DNA of 64,000 nt, from NCBI GenBank assembly GCA_046160825.1, contig JBJXHC010000030.1:28261-92260 (forward strand), in the 5' to 3' direction. The position numbers and the translations under genes are program-made. Below are positions 7,915-17,063 of this stretch, piece after piece (position 1 is the first letter of the stretch; each line of letters begins with the position of its first letter). A model generated the notes under the pieces. It worked only from the letters and a program-made list of their open reading frames with translations, made no database searches and had not been told where the DNA came from. The stretch comes from JBJXHC01 sp046160825. GTDB lineage: Bacteria > Bacteroidota > Ignavibacteria > UBA10030 > UBA6906.

Positions 7915-9159
7915 ATGCGCTTCACTATCTTGTGTTGCACCATCACGCTTTTGGGAACGATGTCAACCTCTGCCCAATGGACGCAGCACGTAAACGGATT
8001 GACAGATTGGTCGGTCGGAGCACTGTACGCCGACAATAATGACCTCTATGCCGGAGCAATCACCGGGATTTTCAAGAGTACTGATCTCGGAGTTACGTGG
8101 TCGGCAAGTAGCGCTGGTCTTCCTTCGCAACCGAATTTCTATTCCATCGTTCGAAGTGGCAGTTTCCTGATTGCTGGGGGTGACGCGGCCGGAATTTGGC
8201 GATCTTCAGACAATGGCGGGACTTGGGTGCAGACAACCAGTGGCGTGGCGGCAAATGAATATGTGCTTTCCTTCACTGTGGACGGCAACACCGTTTACGG
8301 AGCTTTTGGTTACCCCGCATCAGTCGGCATATCAACGAATAACGGTGCGACATGGTCAAAGACGTCCAATGGATTGCAAACGACTCAATCGATGACTGGA
8401 ATTGCAAAGATAGGATCAAGCTTATTCGCCTGTCACGCCACTATTGGAGTGTACACGTCGACAAACAACGGTACGAAGTGGACAATAACATCTCCGATTG
8501 GTGCACAGGACAAGAATGCCATCATCGCTAGCGGGAGTTCATTGATCGTCGGTGTGTCGGGAGCGTCTTCGCAGAAAGGCATCTACCATTCTACAGACCA
8601 GGGCGTTACCTGGGTCAAGGTCCGCACCGGCCCCCTCATTACAGGGCTGACAAAAAGTGGAGCGGCAATATATGCTGTGGGTGATTCGTTGTTCCGTTCA
8701 ACCGATGACGGCCAAACTTGGACGGCACTGAACCTGGATGGCTGGCCCGGGACGGCGGTGTGGAATACAATGCAGTTTGTTCAAACATATGCTTTTGTGA
8801 ATTTCTTCGGTGTTGGCGTTTACCGAAGTCCCGTGTCCGGACTTGTTGCTGTCAACGAAGAACGTGTCGGGGTGCCGGAGGAATTTATACTTGAACACAA
8901 TTTTCCCAACCCGTTTAATCCATCCACTACAATATCATATGGCCTCCCTGCGCGTGCGCATGTAACACTCATTGTGTACAACGTACTTGGAGAGAATGTC
9001 GCCACCCTCATTGATGGAATTCAAGACGCAGGATTCCGGTCGGCCTCCTGGAATGCGGATGGCTTGGCAAGCGGCGTATATTTCTATAAGCTCTCCGCAG
9101 CAAGCACCACGACAAAAGAATTTTCTACCTCGGTTGGTAGGATGATTCTGACTAAGTAG
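7915..9159 (+). CDS. Secreted Asp-box beta-propeller protein with T9SS sorting domain
   Basis: The 414-residue protein has a signal peptide (MRFTILCCTITLLGTMSTSA), six Asp-box repeats of the form S/T-x-D/N-x-G-x-x-W (for example SSDNGGTW and STDDGQTW) expected to build a sortilin/BNR-type propeller, and a C-terminal sorting domain starting at NFPNPFNPSTTISYGLP and containing a VYNVLGENVATL strand. These features predict export by Sec and then T9SS to the cell surface or medium. The frame is open far upstream, but the ATG at 7915 is chosen because GGAGG lies four bases before it and the signal peptide starts there. The ligand is unknown. A paralogue follows after 29 bases. Confidence 0.88.
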   Translation: MRFTILCCTITLLGTMSTSAQWTQHVNGLTDWSVGALYADNNDLYAGAITGIFKSTDLGVTWSASSAGLPSQPNFYSIVRSGSFLIAGGDAAGIWRSSDNGGTWVQTTSGVAANEYVLSFTVDGNTVYGAFGYPASVGISTNNGATWSKTSNGLQTTQSMTGIAKIGSSLFACHATIGVYTSTNNGTKWTITSPIGAQDKNAIIASGSSLIVGVSGASSQKGIYHSTDQGVTWVKVRTGPLITGLTKSGAAIYAVGDSLFRSTDDGQTWTALNLDGWPGTAVWNTMQFVQTYAFVNFFGVGVYRSPVSGLVAVNEERVGVPEEFILEHNFPNPFNPSTTISYGLPARAHVTLIVYNVLGENVATLIDGIQDAGFRSASWNADGLASGVYFYKLSAASTTTKEFSTSVGRMILTK

Positions 9160-9188
9160 ACCTCACCACATATCAGGGAAAGTGTGTT

Positions 9189-11270
9189 ATGAAATCCATC
9201 GTTCCGTACTTATTGCTAATCATGTCTATGGTAGCACCCGAATCAGTCATTGCTCAATGGATACAAACCTCCGGTCCGGAGGGTGGCTTCGTACTTTCAA
9301 TGGCCGCCGGTGGAGGCAGTGTTTTCGCGGGTACGCAATACGGCGTCTTTCGTTCCTTAGACAGCGGTGCAACCTGGACAACAGTGAACTCGGGTTTGGC
9401 AAACCTGAACGCAAACGCGCTGGTCATAAAGGGCCAGAACTTGTTCGTGGGTACTCACAGTCGTGTGTTTCGATCAACCGACAACGGAACGGGCTGGACT
9501 TCCGCAAGCACGGGGATGAACACCTCTATCATCTCATGTTTCGCCGTCGTCGGCTCCGACCTCTTTGCCGGGAGCCCCGGCGGAGGCATGTTCCGGTCAA
9601 CGAATGACGGCGACAACTGGACACAGATCAACAATGGGCTGACAAACCTGAATGTGTATGCGCTTGCTGCCAACGGCACAAACGTGCTTGCCGGAACGCT
9701 CGGGGGCGGAGTATTCCGTACCACGGACAATGGCATCACCTGGGTACCGGTAAATACCGATCTGACAACACTCGACGTTCGCGCCCTGGCAGTTGGCGGA
9801 TCAAATCTGTTTGCAGGTACGTTTTGCGGAGGCGTTTTCAAATCCACAAACAACGGCAGCACGTGGTCTCCTGCCAACAATGGACTACAGACATTTTGCA
9901 TCACTTCATTCACCATCCATGGGGGAAACCTCTTTGCTGGTTCGACCGGCGGTGTCTATCGTTCGTCTGACGATGGGGGAACCTGGACTCCGATCAGTCC
10001 CGTCCCTGCGGGAGTACGGGCCAACGCGTTCGCCTCGCTTGGCAATAGACTGCTTGTCGGCACCGATGGACCCGGGGTCTTTCGCTCGGACAATAACGGA
10101 GCAAACTGGATCGCCTCAAATTCCGGACTCATCAACTCATACGCTACTGCGCTCGCTGTCAACGGACAATACCTGCTTGCGGGGACGGCGGACAATTTTG
10201 CTCACCGTTCTTCAGACAACGGCGGCAGTTGGGTGAAATCAGGTACCGGCATGACGAACAATGACGTGTTTGGGATTGCTGTGCAAGGCGCCAATGTATT
10301 TGCTGCAACGTTCGGCGGAGTATTCGTTTCTACGGACAATGGCGCTATATGGAACGAGAGGAACAATGGACTTGGGAACTTGCTCGTCCGTTCTCTCGGA
10401 GTGAACGGTTCCAACATCTTTGCGGGCACATCGGGAGGCGTGTACCGTTCAACAAACAGCGGCGCCAATTGGATTCAGACAAGTACGGGATTGACAAACA
10501 TGTCTATTAACGCCATTATCCCGAAGGGAACAAATCTCTTTGCGGGAACCGAGGGTGGTGTTTTCATAAGTACAGATAATGGAGATGTTTGGACGGAAAG
10601 GAACAACGGACTCACTAATACGTCCGTTGCTGCTCTCATATCCATCGGCGCAAACCTGTTTGCAGGAACAATCGGCGGAGGGGTGTTTCTCTCCACCAAC
10701 AATGGAGCCAACTGGACTGCGATAAATACCGGGCTTGCGAGTACCGCCATCATGTGCTTCGCCCAAAGTGGGAACAACATTCTCGCTGGGTCGAGCAACA
10801 ACGGAGTCTTTGCCTCGACCAACACCGGCACATCATGGTATGCGGTGGACGACGGGCTGACAGATCCACAAGCAAACTGTCTCGTTGTCAAGGGCACCGA
10901 TCTCTTTGTGGGAACAGGCAACGCCGGAGTCTGGCGACGACCTCTGACAGAAATCATCACCTCGGCTGATGAAGATCTGTTCAATCTGCCGACGATGTTC
11001 GGGCTCGCACAAAATTACCCCAATCCCTTTAACCCGTCAACAACAATAAGGTTTGGAATTCCTGTTGAGGCAGAAGTGAGCATCACGGTCTTTGATGTTC
11101 TCGGCAGAAAAGTGGCGGATGTAATAAGCGGTCGATTGAATGCGGGTCACCATGAGGTGTCGTTCGAGGCAACAGAACTTGCTACGGGTGTCTATCTCTA
11201 TCGAATGAGTGCTATAGCGGAAGATGGTCACGTGTACACGAACATACAGAAGATGCTTCTCTCGAAATAA
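9189..11270 (+). CDS. Secreted 13-repeat Asp-box propeller protein with T9SS sorting domain
   Basis: The 693-residue protein has a signal peptide (MKSIVPYLLLIMSMVAPESVIA), then about 13 tandem repeats of roughly 43 residues, each with an Asp-box (STDNGTGW, STNNGSTW, SSDNGGSW and so on) and a leading LFAGT-GGVFRS strand. It ends in a T9SS C-terminal domain (NYPNPFNPSTTIRFGIP, then FDVLGRKVADV). Thirteen repeats exceed a normal 6-8-bladed propeller, so it may form two propellers or a ten-bladed sortilin-like fold. No catalytic residues were recognised; carbohydrate or protein binding is likely. A GGGA lies ahead of the ATG. Its stop codon directly abuts the stop of the convergent ankyrin gene. 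Confidence 0.88.
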   Translation: MKSIVPYLLLIMSMVAPESVIAQWIQTSGPEGGFVLSMAAGGGSVFAGTQYGVFRSLDSGATWTTVNSGLANLNANALVIKGQNLFVGTHSRVFRSTDNGTGWTSASTGMNTSIISCFAVVGSDLFAGSPGGGMFRSTNDGDNWTQINNGLTNLNVYALAANGTNVLAGTLGGGVFRTTDNGITWVPVNTDLTTLDVRALAVGGSNLFAGTFCGGVFKSTNNGSTWSPANNGLQTFCITSFTIHGGNLFAGSTGGVYRSSDDGGTWTPISPVPAGVRANAFASLGNRLLVGTDGPGVFRSDNNGANWIASNSGLINSYATALAVNGQYLLAGTADNFAHRSSDNGGSWVKSGTGMTNNDVFGIAVQGANVFAATFGGVFVSTDNGAIWNERNNGLGNLLVRSLGVNGSNIFAGTSGGVYRSTNSGANWIQTSTGLTNMSINAIIPKGTNLFAGTEGGVFISTDNGDVWTERNNGLTNTSVAALISIGANLFAGTIGGGVFLSTNNGANWTAINTGLASTAIMCFAQSGNNILAGSSNNGVFASTNTGTSWYAVDDGLTDPQANCLVVKGTDLFVGTGNAGVWRRPLTEIITSADEDLFNLPTMFGLAQNYPNPFNPSTTIRFGIPVEAEVSITVFDVLGRKVADVISGRLNAGHHEVSFEATELATGVYLYRMSAIAEDGHVYTNIQKMLLSK

Positions 11271-12065
11271 CTACGCACGTAGTGCGGTGAACATGGGCCG
11301 CCCGTCTATTATTGTAAGGCTGGTGGCCCGCCCGTTATGGACATCGAACCTGATGCGAACCGCAGATGCACCGGTGGGATGGAATTCGTGATTGCCGAGA
11401 TGGAAGAGCGCGCGCGGTGCGCCATCAGGAACCCGGGCAATGCGCGGTTGACCTTTCTTGTCGAGATCAATGCGGAGTTGTAATGTACCGGCAGAGTAGT
11501 CACCCGTGTAGACCTGCTTTTCGTCATCTGAAAGTGGGAGCGACGTCTGACCGAGGTCTGCCTCGCCTACACGCTCAAGGTACTCGACAACGTGTTTACT
11601 CTGTTCGCCACCGGCACGGGCGTGTTGCAACAACGTAATTCCATGTGGGCCTCGCGTGCGCTGTACACCCGGGTTTGCCGAAACGTAAGCCGTAACAACA
11701 TCAAGCTGACCCAGCATGACAAAGGTGAAGAGATCCGGACGCGCGCCGTTCTCCATCAGCAGTTTGGCGATCTCCCGGTTGCCCACATGCGATGCCGCTC
11801 CGAGTGCAGTTTCCCAATCGCCAAACCCCCAATCCCACGTTGCTTTTGCAAGCGCCGGACTCTCCAACAACAACTCACGCACTCGTTCAATCCTGCCGTG
11901 TGAGGCTCCAACCATTTCCCGCACTCTTGCAGGTTCCTGCGATGGGAACTCCTTATAGATCAATATGCCCGTATCTTCCTGCGACATCGCAATGCCGGCA
12001 ATGGATACTGGCAACAGACAGAAACCCGAAGCTGTTTTTATGAACTGGCGCCGGTGGATAGCCAT
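11271..12065 (-). CDS. Tat-exported ankyrin-repeat protein
   Basis: The 264-residue protein begins MAIHRRQFIKTASGF, with a twin-arginine motif followed by a hydrophobic stretch (CLLPVSIAGIAM), which indicates a Tat signal peptide. The central part (about 50-150) has ankyrin-like helices (RIERVRELLLESPAL, GNREIAKLLMENGARPDLF). The C-terminal 90 residues are a beta-rich domain (VYTGDYSAGTLQLRIDL) like those appended to some beta-lactamase or peptidase homologues. The frame stays open upstream to 12242, but the ATG at 12065 puts the Tat signal at the N terminus and has a weak GAGG before it. A periplasmic ligand-binding role is likely; no enzyme motif is visible. Confidence 0.8.
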   Translation of the reverse strand: MAIHRRQFIKTASGFCLLPVSIAGIAMSQEDTGILIYKEFPSQEPARVREMVGASHGRIERVRELLLESPALAKATWDWGFGDWETALGAASHVGNREIAKLLMENGARPDLFTFVMLGQLDVVTAYVSANPGVQRTRGPHGITLLQHARAGGEQSKHVVEYLERVGEADLGQTSLPLSDDEKQVYTGDYSAGTLQLRIDLDKKGQPRIARVPDGAPRALFHLGNHEFHPTGASAVRIRFDVHNGRATSLTIIDGRPMFTALRA

Positions 12066-12264
12066 GTATGCCTCGCTGGTAGTGGTTGTGACCGGGAGTG
12101 GAGTATCCATCCGATGGTACGACAAGGCAGGGGTTGTGTTGCAGAGAGCCCTGATCATCAATCCACTTACTCCTCCGCTCTCCATCAATCGAATACGCCA
12201 TCTCTCACGCTGCTCAAACATGCCTTTGCTTTTCAAGCCCAATTTGGTTAGTTTGACGTGTAAT

Positions 12265-12292
12265 TTGCGTTTTCATTCACCATCGCTATCCT
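12265..12292 (+). promoter_or_regulatory. Possible promoter at the head of the glycan locus
   Basis: TTGCGT, 16 bases, TATCCT lies just before the first glycosyltransferase gene, leaving a very short leader of about nine bases. The matches are partial, so this is a weak prediction. Confidence 0.3.
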
Positions 12293-12307
12293 CTGATAGC
12301 CACCCGA

Positions 12308-13522
12308 ATGCCCGACGAAACACCCGAAACTCCACAGCAGCCTCAAGAGCAACCCCAAACCCCGGAGCCTCAGGGAGGCGAACAGCAAGGAAACCGGCCT
12401 CCGCAGCAACGGTACAATCGTCCGCGGGAACGCCGCCCTGACTTCCGGAACAGGCCGCGACCGGAAAACTCTGCCGCCCCCCAGCAACCAGCGCAGGACC
12501 AGGGTGCCCGACAAGAGAACCGTCCGCAAAACCGACCGCAGCAACAGCAACGTGCCCAGGCTGGAGCCGAAAGAGGCGGACAACAACAAGGGGGGACGGA
12601 AATCAGCGTGGTTATCCCTCTTTATAATGAAGAAGAATCCCTGAGGGAATTGCATCAGCAGCTTCGCACCGCGTTGAGCAGGATGCACGGACGCTATGAG
12701 ATTGTGTTTGTCGATGACGGCAGCACGGACAAGTCGTTCCAGGTTCTCCGCGACCTGAAGCGTAACGACCAACGGATCCGCATTATACGATTCCGCCGCA
12801 ACTACGGAAAATCCGCAGCGCTTGCAGTTGGCTTTGAGAAGGCGCAAGGAAATGTCGTGATTACCATGGACGCCGACTTGCAGGACGACCCAACGGAAAT
12901 CCCGAGCCTCGTCAAGCGAGTCAATGACGGCTTCGATCTTGTTTCAGGCTGGAAGAAAGTTCGCCGCGACCCCATCACCAAAACATTGCCATCGCGTTTC
13001 TTCAATTTTGTCACATCCTTGATGACCGGAATAAAACTCCATGACTTCAACTGCGGACTGAAAGCGTATAAGAAAGAAGTTGTGAAGACCGTGAAAGTGT
13101 ATGGCGAGTTACACCGGTTCATACCGGTGCTTGCGCACTGGGAGGGATTCAAGGTCGGTGAAATGATCGTGCAGCACAGGCCGCGAAAGTACGGCAAGAC
13201 AAAGTTCGGCGTCGGCAGATTCTGGCGCGGCTTCCTTGATTTGCTGACGGCATTGTTCACCACGCGCTACCTGAGAAGACCGTTGCACCTGTTTGGTTTT
13301 TGGGGAATGATCTGTGCTTTGGCCGGTCTTGCCATTGAAGCCTGGCTCATCACAGAGTGGTTCATGGGCCTGACGGCATTGAGTAACCGGCCACTCTTCA
13401 TCGGCGGCATCCTTTTGATTATTGTCGGCGTCCAGTTTATTTCCATCGGACTGCTCGGCGAGATGATCAGCAAAACGCGACAGGGAACCGAAGAGTACGC
13501 CATCAGAGATTTCATACGATAA
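12308..13522 (+). CDS. Family 2 glycosyltransferase with disordered Pro/Gln-rich N-terminal tail
   Basis: The 404-residue protein has a GT-A domain of the DPM1/GtrB type from about residue 96 (ISVVIPLYNEEESLREL, VDDGSTDKS, DADLQDDP as the metal-binding DxD region) and two C-terminal membrane helices, the second followed by GLLGEMISKTRQG. Such enzymes transfer a sugar to polyprenyl phosphate or act on membrane-bound glycans. The first 95 residues are low-complexity Pro, Gln, Arg and Glu (repeated PQQ and RPQNRPQ), almost certainly unstructured and unusual for this family. It opens the surface-glycan locus; the GT9 gene follows after ten bases. Confidence 0.9.
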   Translation: MPDETPETPQQPQEQPQTPEPQGGEQQGNRPPQQRYNRPRERRPDFRNRPRPENSAAPQQPAQDQGARQENRPQNRPQQQQRAQAGAERGGQQQGGTEISVVIPLYNEEESLRELHQQLRTALSRMHGRYEIVFVDDGSTDKSFQVLRDLKRNDQRIRIIRFRRNYGKSAALAVGFEKAQGNVVITMDADLQDDPTEIPSLVKRVNDGFDLVSGWKKVRRDPITKTLPSRFFNFVTSLMTGIKLHDFNCGLKAYKKEVVKTVKVYGELHRFIPVLAHWEGFKVGEMIVQHRPRKYGKTKFGVGRFWRGFLDLLTALFTTRYLRRPLHLFGFWGMICALAGLAIEAWLITEWFMGLTALSNRPLFIGGILLIIVGVQFISIGLLGEMISKTRQGTEEYAIRDFIR

Positions 13523-13532
13523 CAGAACACTG

Positions 13533-14633
13533 ATGACGACTCCCTGGAACTCACCCGCCGCATTGAAGACGGACTGCCGTTGGTTCCGTGGAGATGTCCC
13601 CTGCAAGCCGCACAAGCAACACGGTGTCCATTGCGTCGATGCCCATGGCCGCGATTGCATACACTACGAGCCCACCGATTCCAACATCCTCATCATTAAA
13701 CTTGGCGCCATTGGCGACGTCATACGGACCACGCCGTTGTTGCGCAAGCTCAAGGAACTTCATCCGCGTGCGCGAATCTGGTGGCTCACCCTCACACCGG
13801 AAGTCGTCCCACGCACCGTTGATGTGATTCTCTCCTTCACGCCCCAGACACTTGCGGCTTTGAGCACGATCCATTTTGATCTTCTCATCAATCTGGATAA
13901 AGACCGGGAAGCATGCGGATTGACGGCATCGCTGCAAGCGACAACAACACGGGGCTTCACGCTCGAGAATGGCAAGGCCGCTCCCGTTGATGAGAACGCC
14001 GTCCCGAAGTACATGACCGGTGTCTTCGATGACCTCAACAAGCAGAACACGAAGAGCTACGTTGAAGAGATATTCGACATTTGCGGAATGCCGTTCGGCG
14101 GCGAGAAGTACATGCTGGATTCGTTCAGCGACCGCGACTACATCTGGAAACTGCCGAAGAAAAAGAAGATCGTGGGATTGAATACTGGTTGCGGTGGACG
14201 ATGGACATCGCGACTCTGGCCTGAGAAATACTGGGTCGCGATTGCGAAGAGATTAAAGAAGGCGGGGTACGTCCCGTTGCTCCTCGGCGGTGAACAGGAA
14301 CACGAAAAGAACAAACGACTTGCGAAGAAAAGCGGCGCACTGTATCTTGGGTACTTCCCGCTCGAACAATTCATCAATCTTGTCGATCAGTGCCACCTGG
14401 TGGTCACAGCCGTAACGATGGCAATGCATATCACCATCGGACTCAACAAGAAGATCGTCCTCTTTAACAATATCTTTAATAAGAATGAATTCGAACTGTA
14501 CGGACTTGGTGAAATCCTTGAACCGGACTTCGATTGTCCCTGCTATTTCGCCCCTGTTTGCCCCAACAATTGCATGCAATACATTCATGTGGACAGGGTG
14601 TTCCGCTCGGTCACATCTCTGGTAAGGAGCTAA
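13533..14633 (+). CDS. Family 9 glycosyltransferase with N-terminal four-Cys cluster
   Basis: The 366-residue GT-B enzyme resembles ADP-heptose:LPS heptosyltransferases: LIIKLGAIGDVIRTTPLLRK at the start of the fold, NTGCGGRWTSRLWP and LLLGGEQEHEKNKRL in the donor domain, and VVTAVTMAMHI near the end. Before the fold sit four cysteines at residues 15, 24, 34 and 42, and the C terminus has another group (DCPCYFAPVCPNNC), suggesting a zinc or iron-sulfur site. It probably adds a heptose-like sugar to lipid-linked or LPS-like glycan at the inner membrane. It lies between GT2 and YfhO genes in one transcription direction. Confidence 0.87.
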   Translation: MTTPWNSPAALKTDCRWFRGDVPCKPHKQHGVHCVDAHGRDCIHYEPTDSNILIIKLGAIGDVIRTTPLLRKLKELHPRARIWWLTLTPEVVPRTVDVILSFTPQTLAALSTIHFDLLINLDKDREACGLTASLQATTTRGFTLENGKAAPVDENAVPKYMTGVFDDLNKQNTKSYVEEIFDICGMPFGGEKYMLDSFSDRDYIWKLPKKKKIVGLNTGCGGRWTSRLWPEKYWVAIAKRLKKAGYVPLLLGGEQEHEKNKRLAKKSGALYLGYFPLEQFINLVDQCHLVVTAVTMAMHITIGLNKKIVLFNNIFNKNEFELYGLGEILEPDFDCPCYFAPVCPNNCMQYIHVDRVFRSVTSLVRS

Positions 14634-14640
14634 TCGGGCA

Positions 14641-17043
14641 ATGGCTCGCGCCAGGGAACGCATCGCGGCACCCAAAAACTCGCCGGGCACTGAAACCACG
14701 TTTGCGGGGCTGCGCGACTGGCATTGCCTTGTCTTTCTTGCTCTTCTGCTGACATTGTTTTTTCGCGAAGTGATTTTTCAACAAGCCTTTTTCTGGGAAG
14801 ACTTCCTCTATCAGTTTTACCCCTTCCGCAACTTTGCCAGTGTTGCATTCTCTCAAGGCGATATCCCATTGTGGAACCCCTACACGTTTGGTGGTATGCC
14901 ATTTCAGGCGGACATCACAGGCACGGTGTTCTATCTTCCCCATTTTCTGCTCGTCCCACTTGTATCGGATGGAACACTGAGTTTTTGGTATGTGGAAATG
15001 TTCATCATAGCGCACTTTCTCCTGAGCGGCGCAACAATGTTTTATTGTGCCCGCCATTTCGGGCTCAACAGGTTGGGTGCGACGTTCAGCGCTCTGGTGT
15101 ACATGTTTTCCGGCTTCATGGTGTTGCATGTCATTCATCTGGTAACGATTTGTCAGGCAGCCTGGATTCCCCTTGCAACTCTCCTCTTCTCAAAAACACT
15201 CTCCCAACGTTCTGTGGGAAAGATGGTCCTGACGGGCTGTGTTCTGTCGTTGGTGGTGCTGGGTGGTCATATCCAAATCACACTATATTTTTTCCTCTTT
15301 CTCCTGGCATTCTTCCTTGTCCATTTATGGACGGGGATCGGTCATGCACGGCTCAACAAGACTGGCTTTCCCGCGCGGCTCGCACTTCATACGTCGGGTC
15401 TTTCTGCTGGTGTTATCTTGATTGCCGTTGCGCTGGCGGCAATTCAGATTCTCCCGACTATCGAACTTGCAGAGCTTTCCGTCCGTGAGGCAATCACCTA
15501 CGAGAAGTCGTGTGAGGGGCAATTGCATTGGCAGCAGTTGATCACCACTGTTATTCCGAAGTTCTTCGGGAGTTCCAATGCCCTTGGAAACGCGAATCCA
15601 CAACCGTACTGGGGGCCCGAAACATTCTGGGCATACTGGGAATCGACTCTCTACACTGGCCTCGCGGCTATTGCCTTGACACTGTTGGCGCTCCCCACAT
15701 TGAGGACCAACCGCAACCTGCTGTTCTTTGCCGGGTTTGCTCTTTTTGCCCTGCTATCGGCGCTTGGTGATCATTTCATCATTCACAAGATTTTTTTTAA
15801 TTTCGTGCCGGGCTTTGACAAGTTCCGTTCCATCGGACGTTGGGGATTCTTTGTGATGTATGCTGTTGCGCTCTTGAGTGGTTTCGGGCTTCAGAACCTC
15901 ATAACTTCAACTGTGAACAGAAGGCTTTTGAAGGGCGTTGTTCTGGCGTTACCCGCAATCGTTCTTGCAATTGTGGTGGCAACGCAACTGAATCTTCTTG
16001 ATGGCCTGATCATGTCGCAGTCAAGGAGTGGCGCTCTGAGGTTCGTAAATCCCAACGGCGTCTTTCAACTTGCCCGTGTGATTGTGGCATCGGAGGGCAT
16101 GACTGCCCTTATTCTGGCAGTGGTGTGCTGTGGGATCATATACTTGGTGCACCGCAGGAGTATTTCGCTCATGGTGGGCACAGCACTTCTCTTCCTTGTG
16201 CAGTTCAGCGATATGTACATCTATGGGTTCGCGCACAACAATGGCAAGACGAATCCTGACACATATTTCCGGCAGCAATCCCGTCTTATCGATTTACTGA
16301 AAGAGCAGGGACGCGCAGAGTATTTCCGTGTGAATGCGCGCAACAGCTCCGGCATTATTATCGATCGCAATCAGGGGATGATCGACGGAATATTCATGAC
16401 GGAGGGATATACACAACTTGCACTCCAACGACGGTTCCCTCCTGCACACACAACCGATGGAATGCTTGATCTTCTGAATGTAAAATACCGCGCACAGAAC
16501 GAGACTCTCCTCGTGCAGAACCGGCTCCAAGTACGACCGGGATTGGCACTCGATTCTGCTTATCTTCCGCGGGCATTCTTTGTTTACCGGCATAGGGTAT
16601 TTGATGTCGCTCAACAGGAAAGCCTGTTCATGGCAAGCACAGAGTTTGATCCTCGCGGCGTGGCGGTCTTTGCGCAAGATCCGGGGACCTCTCTTGTCGA
16701 CACAATAGCTGCGGACAGCTGGCGGGCGGACATTCTCTCCTATCAGAATAACGGCATCTCCATAAAAGCGTCCACTCCCAAACCGGGAATTCTTGTGCTC
16801 AGCGAGATTTTTTATCCGGGATGGAACGCGTATATTGATGGCAAGAAAACACCGGTCCACAGGGTAAATTGGAGCTTGCGTGGAATCTTTGTGGATGCAG
16901 GCTCTCATGATATTGATGTGCGATTCGAGCCGGCCTCATTTTCGACCGGCGCAACCGTTTCACTTTCTTCTTTTGCAATTTGCTGCCTGATTTTCGGGGT
17001 GGTTGTTTGGAAGAAGCGACAAAGACACAATCTTTCTGTTTGA
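14641..17043 (+). CDS. YfhO-family multi-spanning membrane glycosyltransferase-like protein
   Basis: The 800-residue protein has about 12 membrane helices in the first two-thirds and a soluble C-terminal beta domain (LSEIFYPGWNAYIDGKKTPV, DVRFEP), which is the YfhO layout. YfhO proteins are GT-C-like and have been linked to glycosylation of cell-wall polymers in Gram-positives. Here the neighbourhood implies work on an exported glycan or lipid-linked sugar. Residues RVNWSLRGIFVDAG match the paralogous 819-residue protein at the far end of the locus, so the locus is bracketed by two YfhO genes. AAGGAG lies about ten bases before the ATG. Confidence 0.85.
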   Translation: MARARERIAAPKNSPGTETTFAGLRDWHCLVFLALLLTLFFREVIFQQAFFWEDFLYQFYPFRNFASVAFSQGDIPLWNPYTFGGMPFQADITGTVFYLPHFLLVPLVSDGTLSFWYVEMFIIAHFLLSGATMFYCARHFGLNRLGATFSALVYMFSGFMVLHVIHLVTICQAAWIPLATLLFSKTLSQRSVGKMVLTGCVLSLVVLGGHIQITLYFFLFLLAFFLVHLWTGIGHARLNKTGFPARLALHTSGLSAGVILIAVALAAIQILPTIELAELSVREAITYEKSCEGQLHWQQLITTVIPKFFGSSNALGNANPQPYWGPETFWAYWESTLYTGLAAIALTLLALPTLRTNRNLLFFAGFALFALLSALGDHFIIHKIFFNFVPGFDKFRSIGRWGFFVMYAVALLSGFGLQNLITSTVNRRLLKGVVLALPAIVLAIVVATQLNLLDGLIMSQSRSGALRFVNPNGVFQLARVIVASEGMTALILAVVCCGIIYLVHRRSISLMVGTALLFLVQFSDMYIYGFAHNNGKTNPDTYFRQQSRLIDLLKEQGRAEYFRVNARNSSGIIIDRNQGMIDGIFMTEGYTQLALQRRFPPAHTTDGMLDLLNVKYRAQNETLLVQNRLQVRPGLALDSAYLPRAFFVYRHRVFDVAQQESLFMASTEFDPRGVAVFAQDPGTSLVDTIAADSWRADILSYQNNGISIKASTPKPGILVLSEIFYPGWNAYIDGKKTPVHRVNWSLRGIFVDAGSHDIDVRFEPASFSTGATVSLSSFAICCLIFGVVVWKKRQRHNLSV

Positions 17044-17063
17044 CCTCATTTGGTGATGCAGTT

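Noticed and set aside
9300..10960. Regular repeats of about 130 bases, considered as a CRISPR or satellite array
   Set aside because: The repeats are diverged, in frame and encode Asp-box blades, so they are protein repeats.
14724..15488. 254-residue plus-strand open frame
   Set aside because: Alternate frame of the YfhO gene, whose frame has consistent membrane helices and family motifs.
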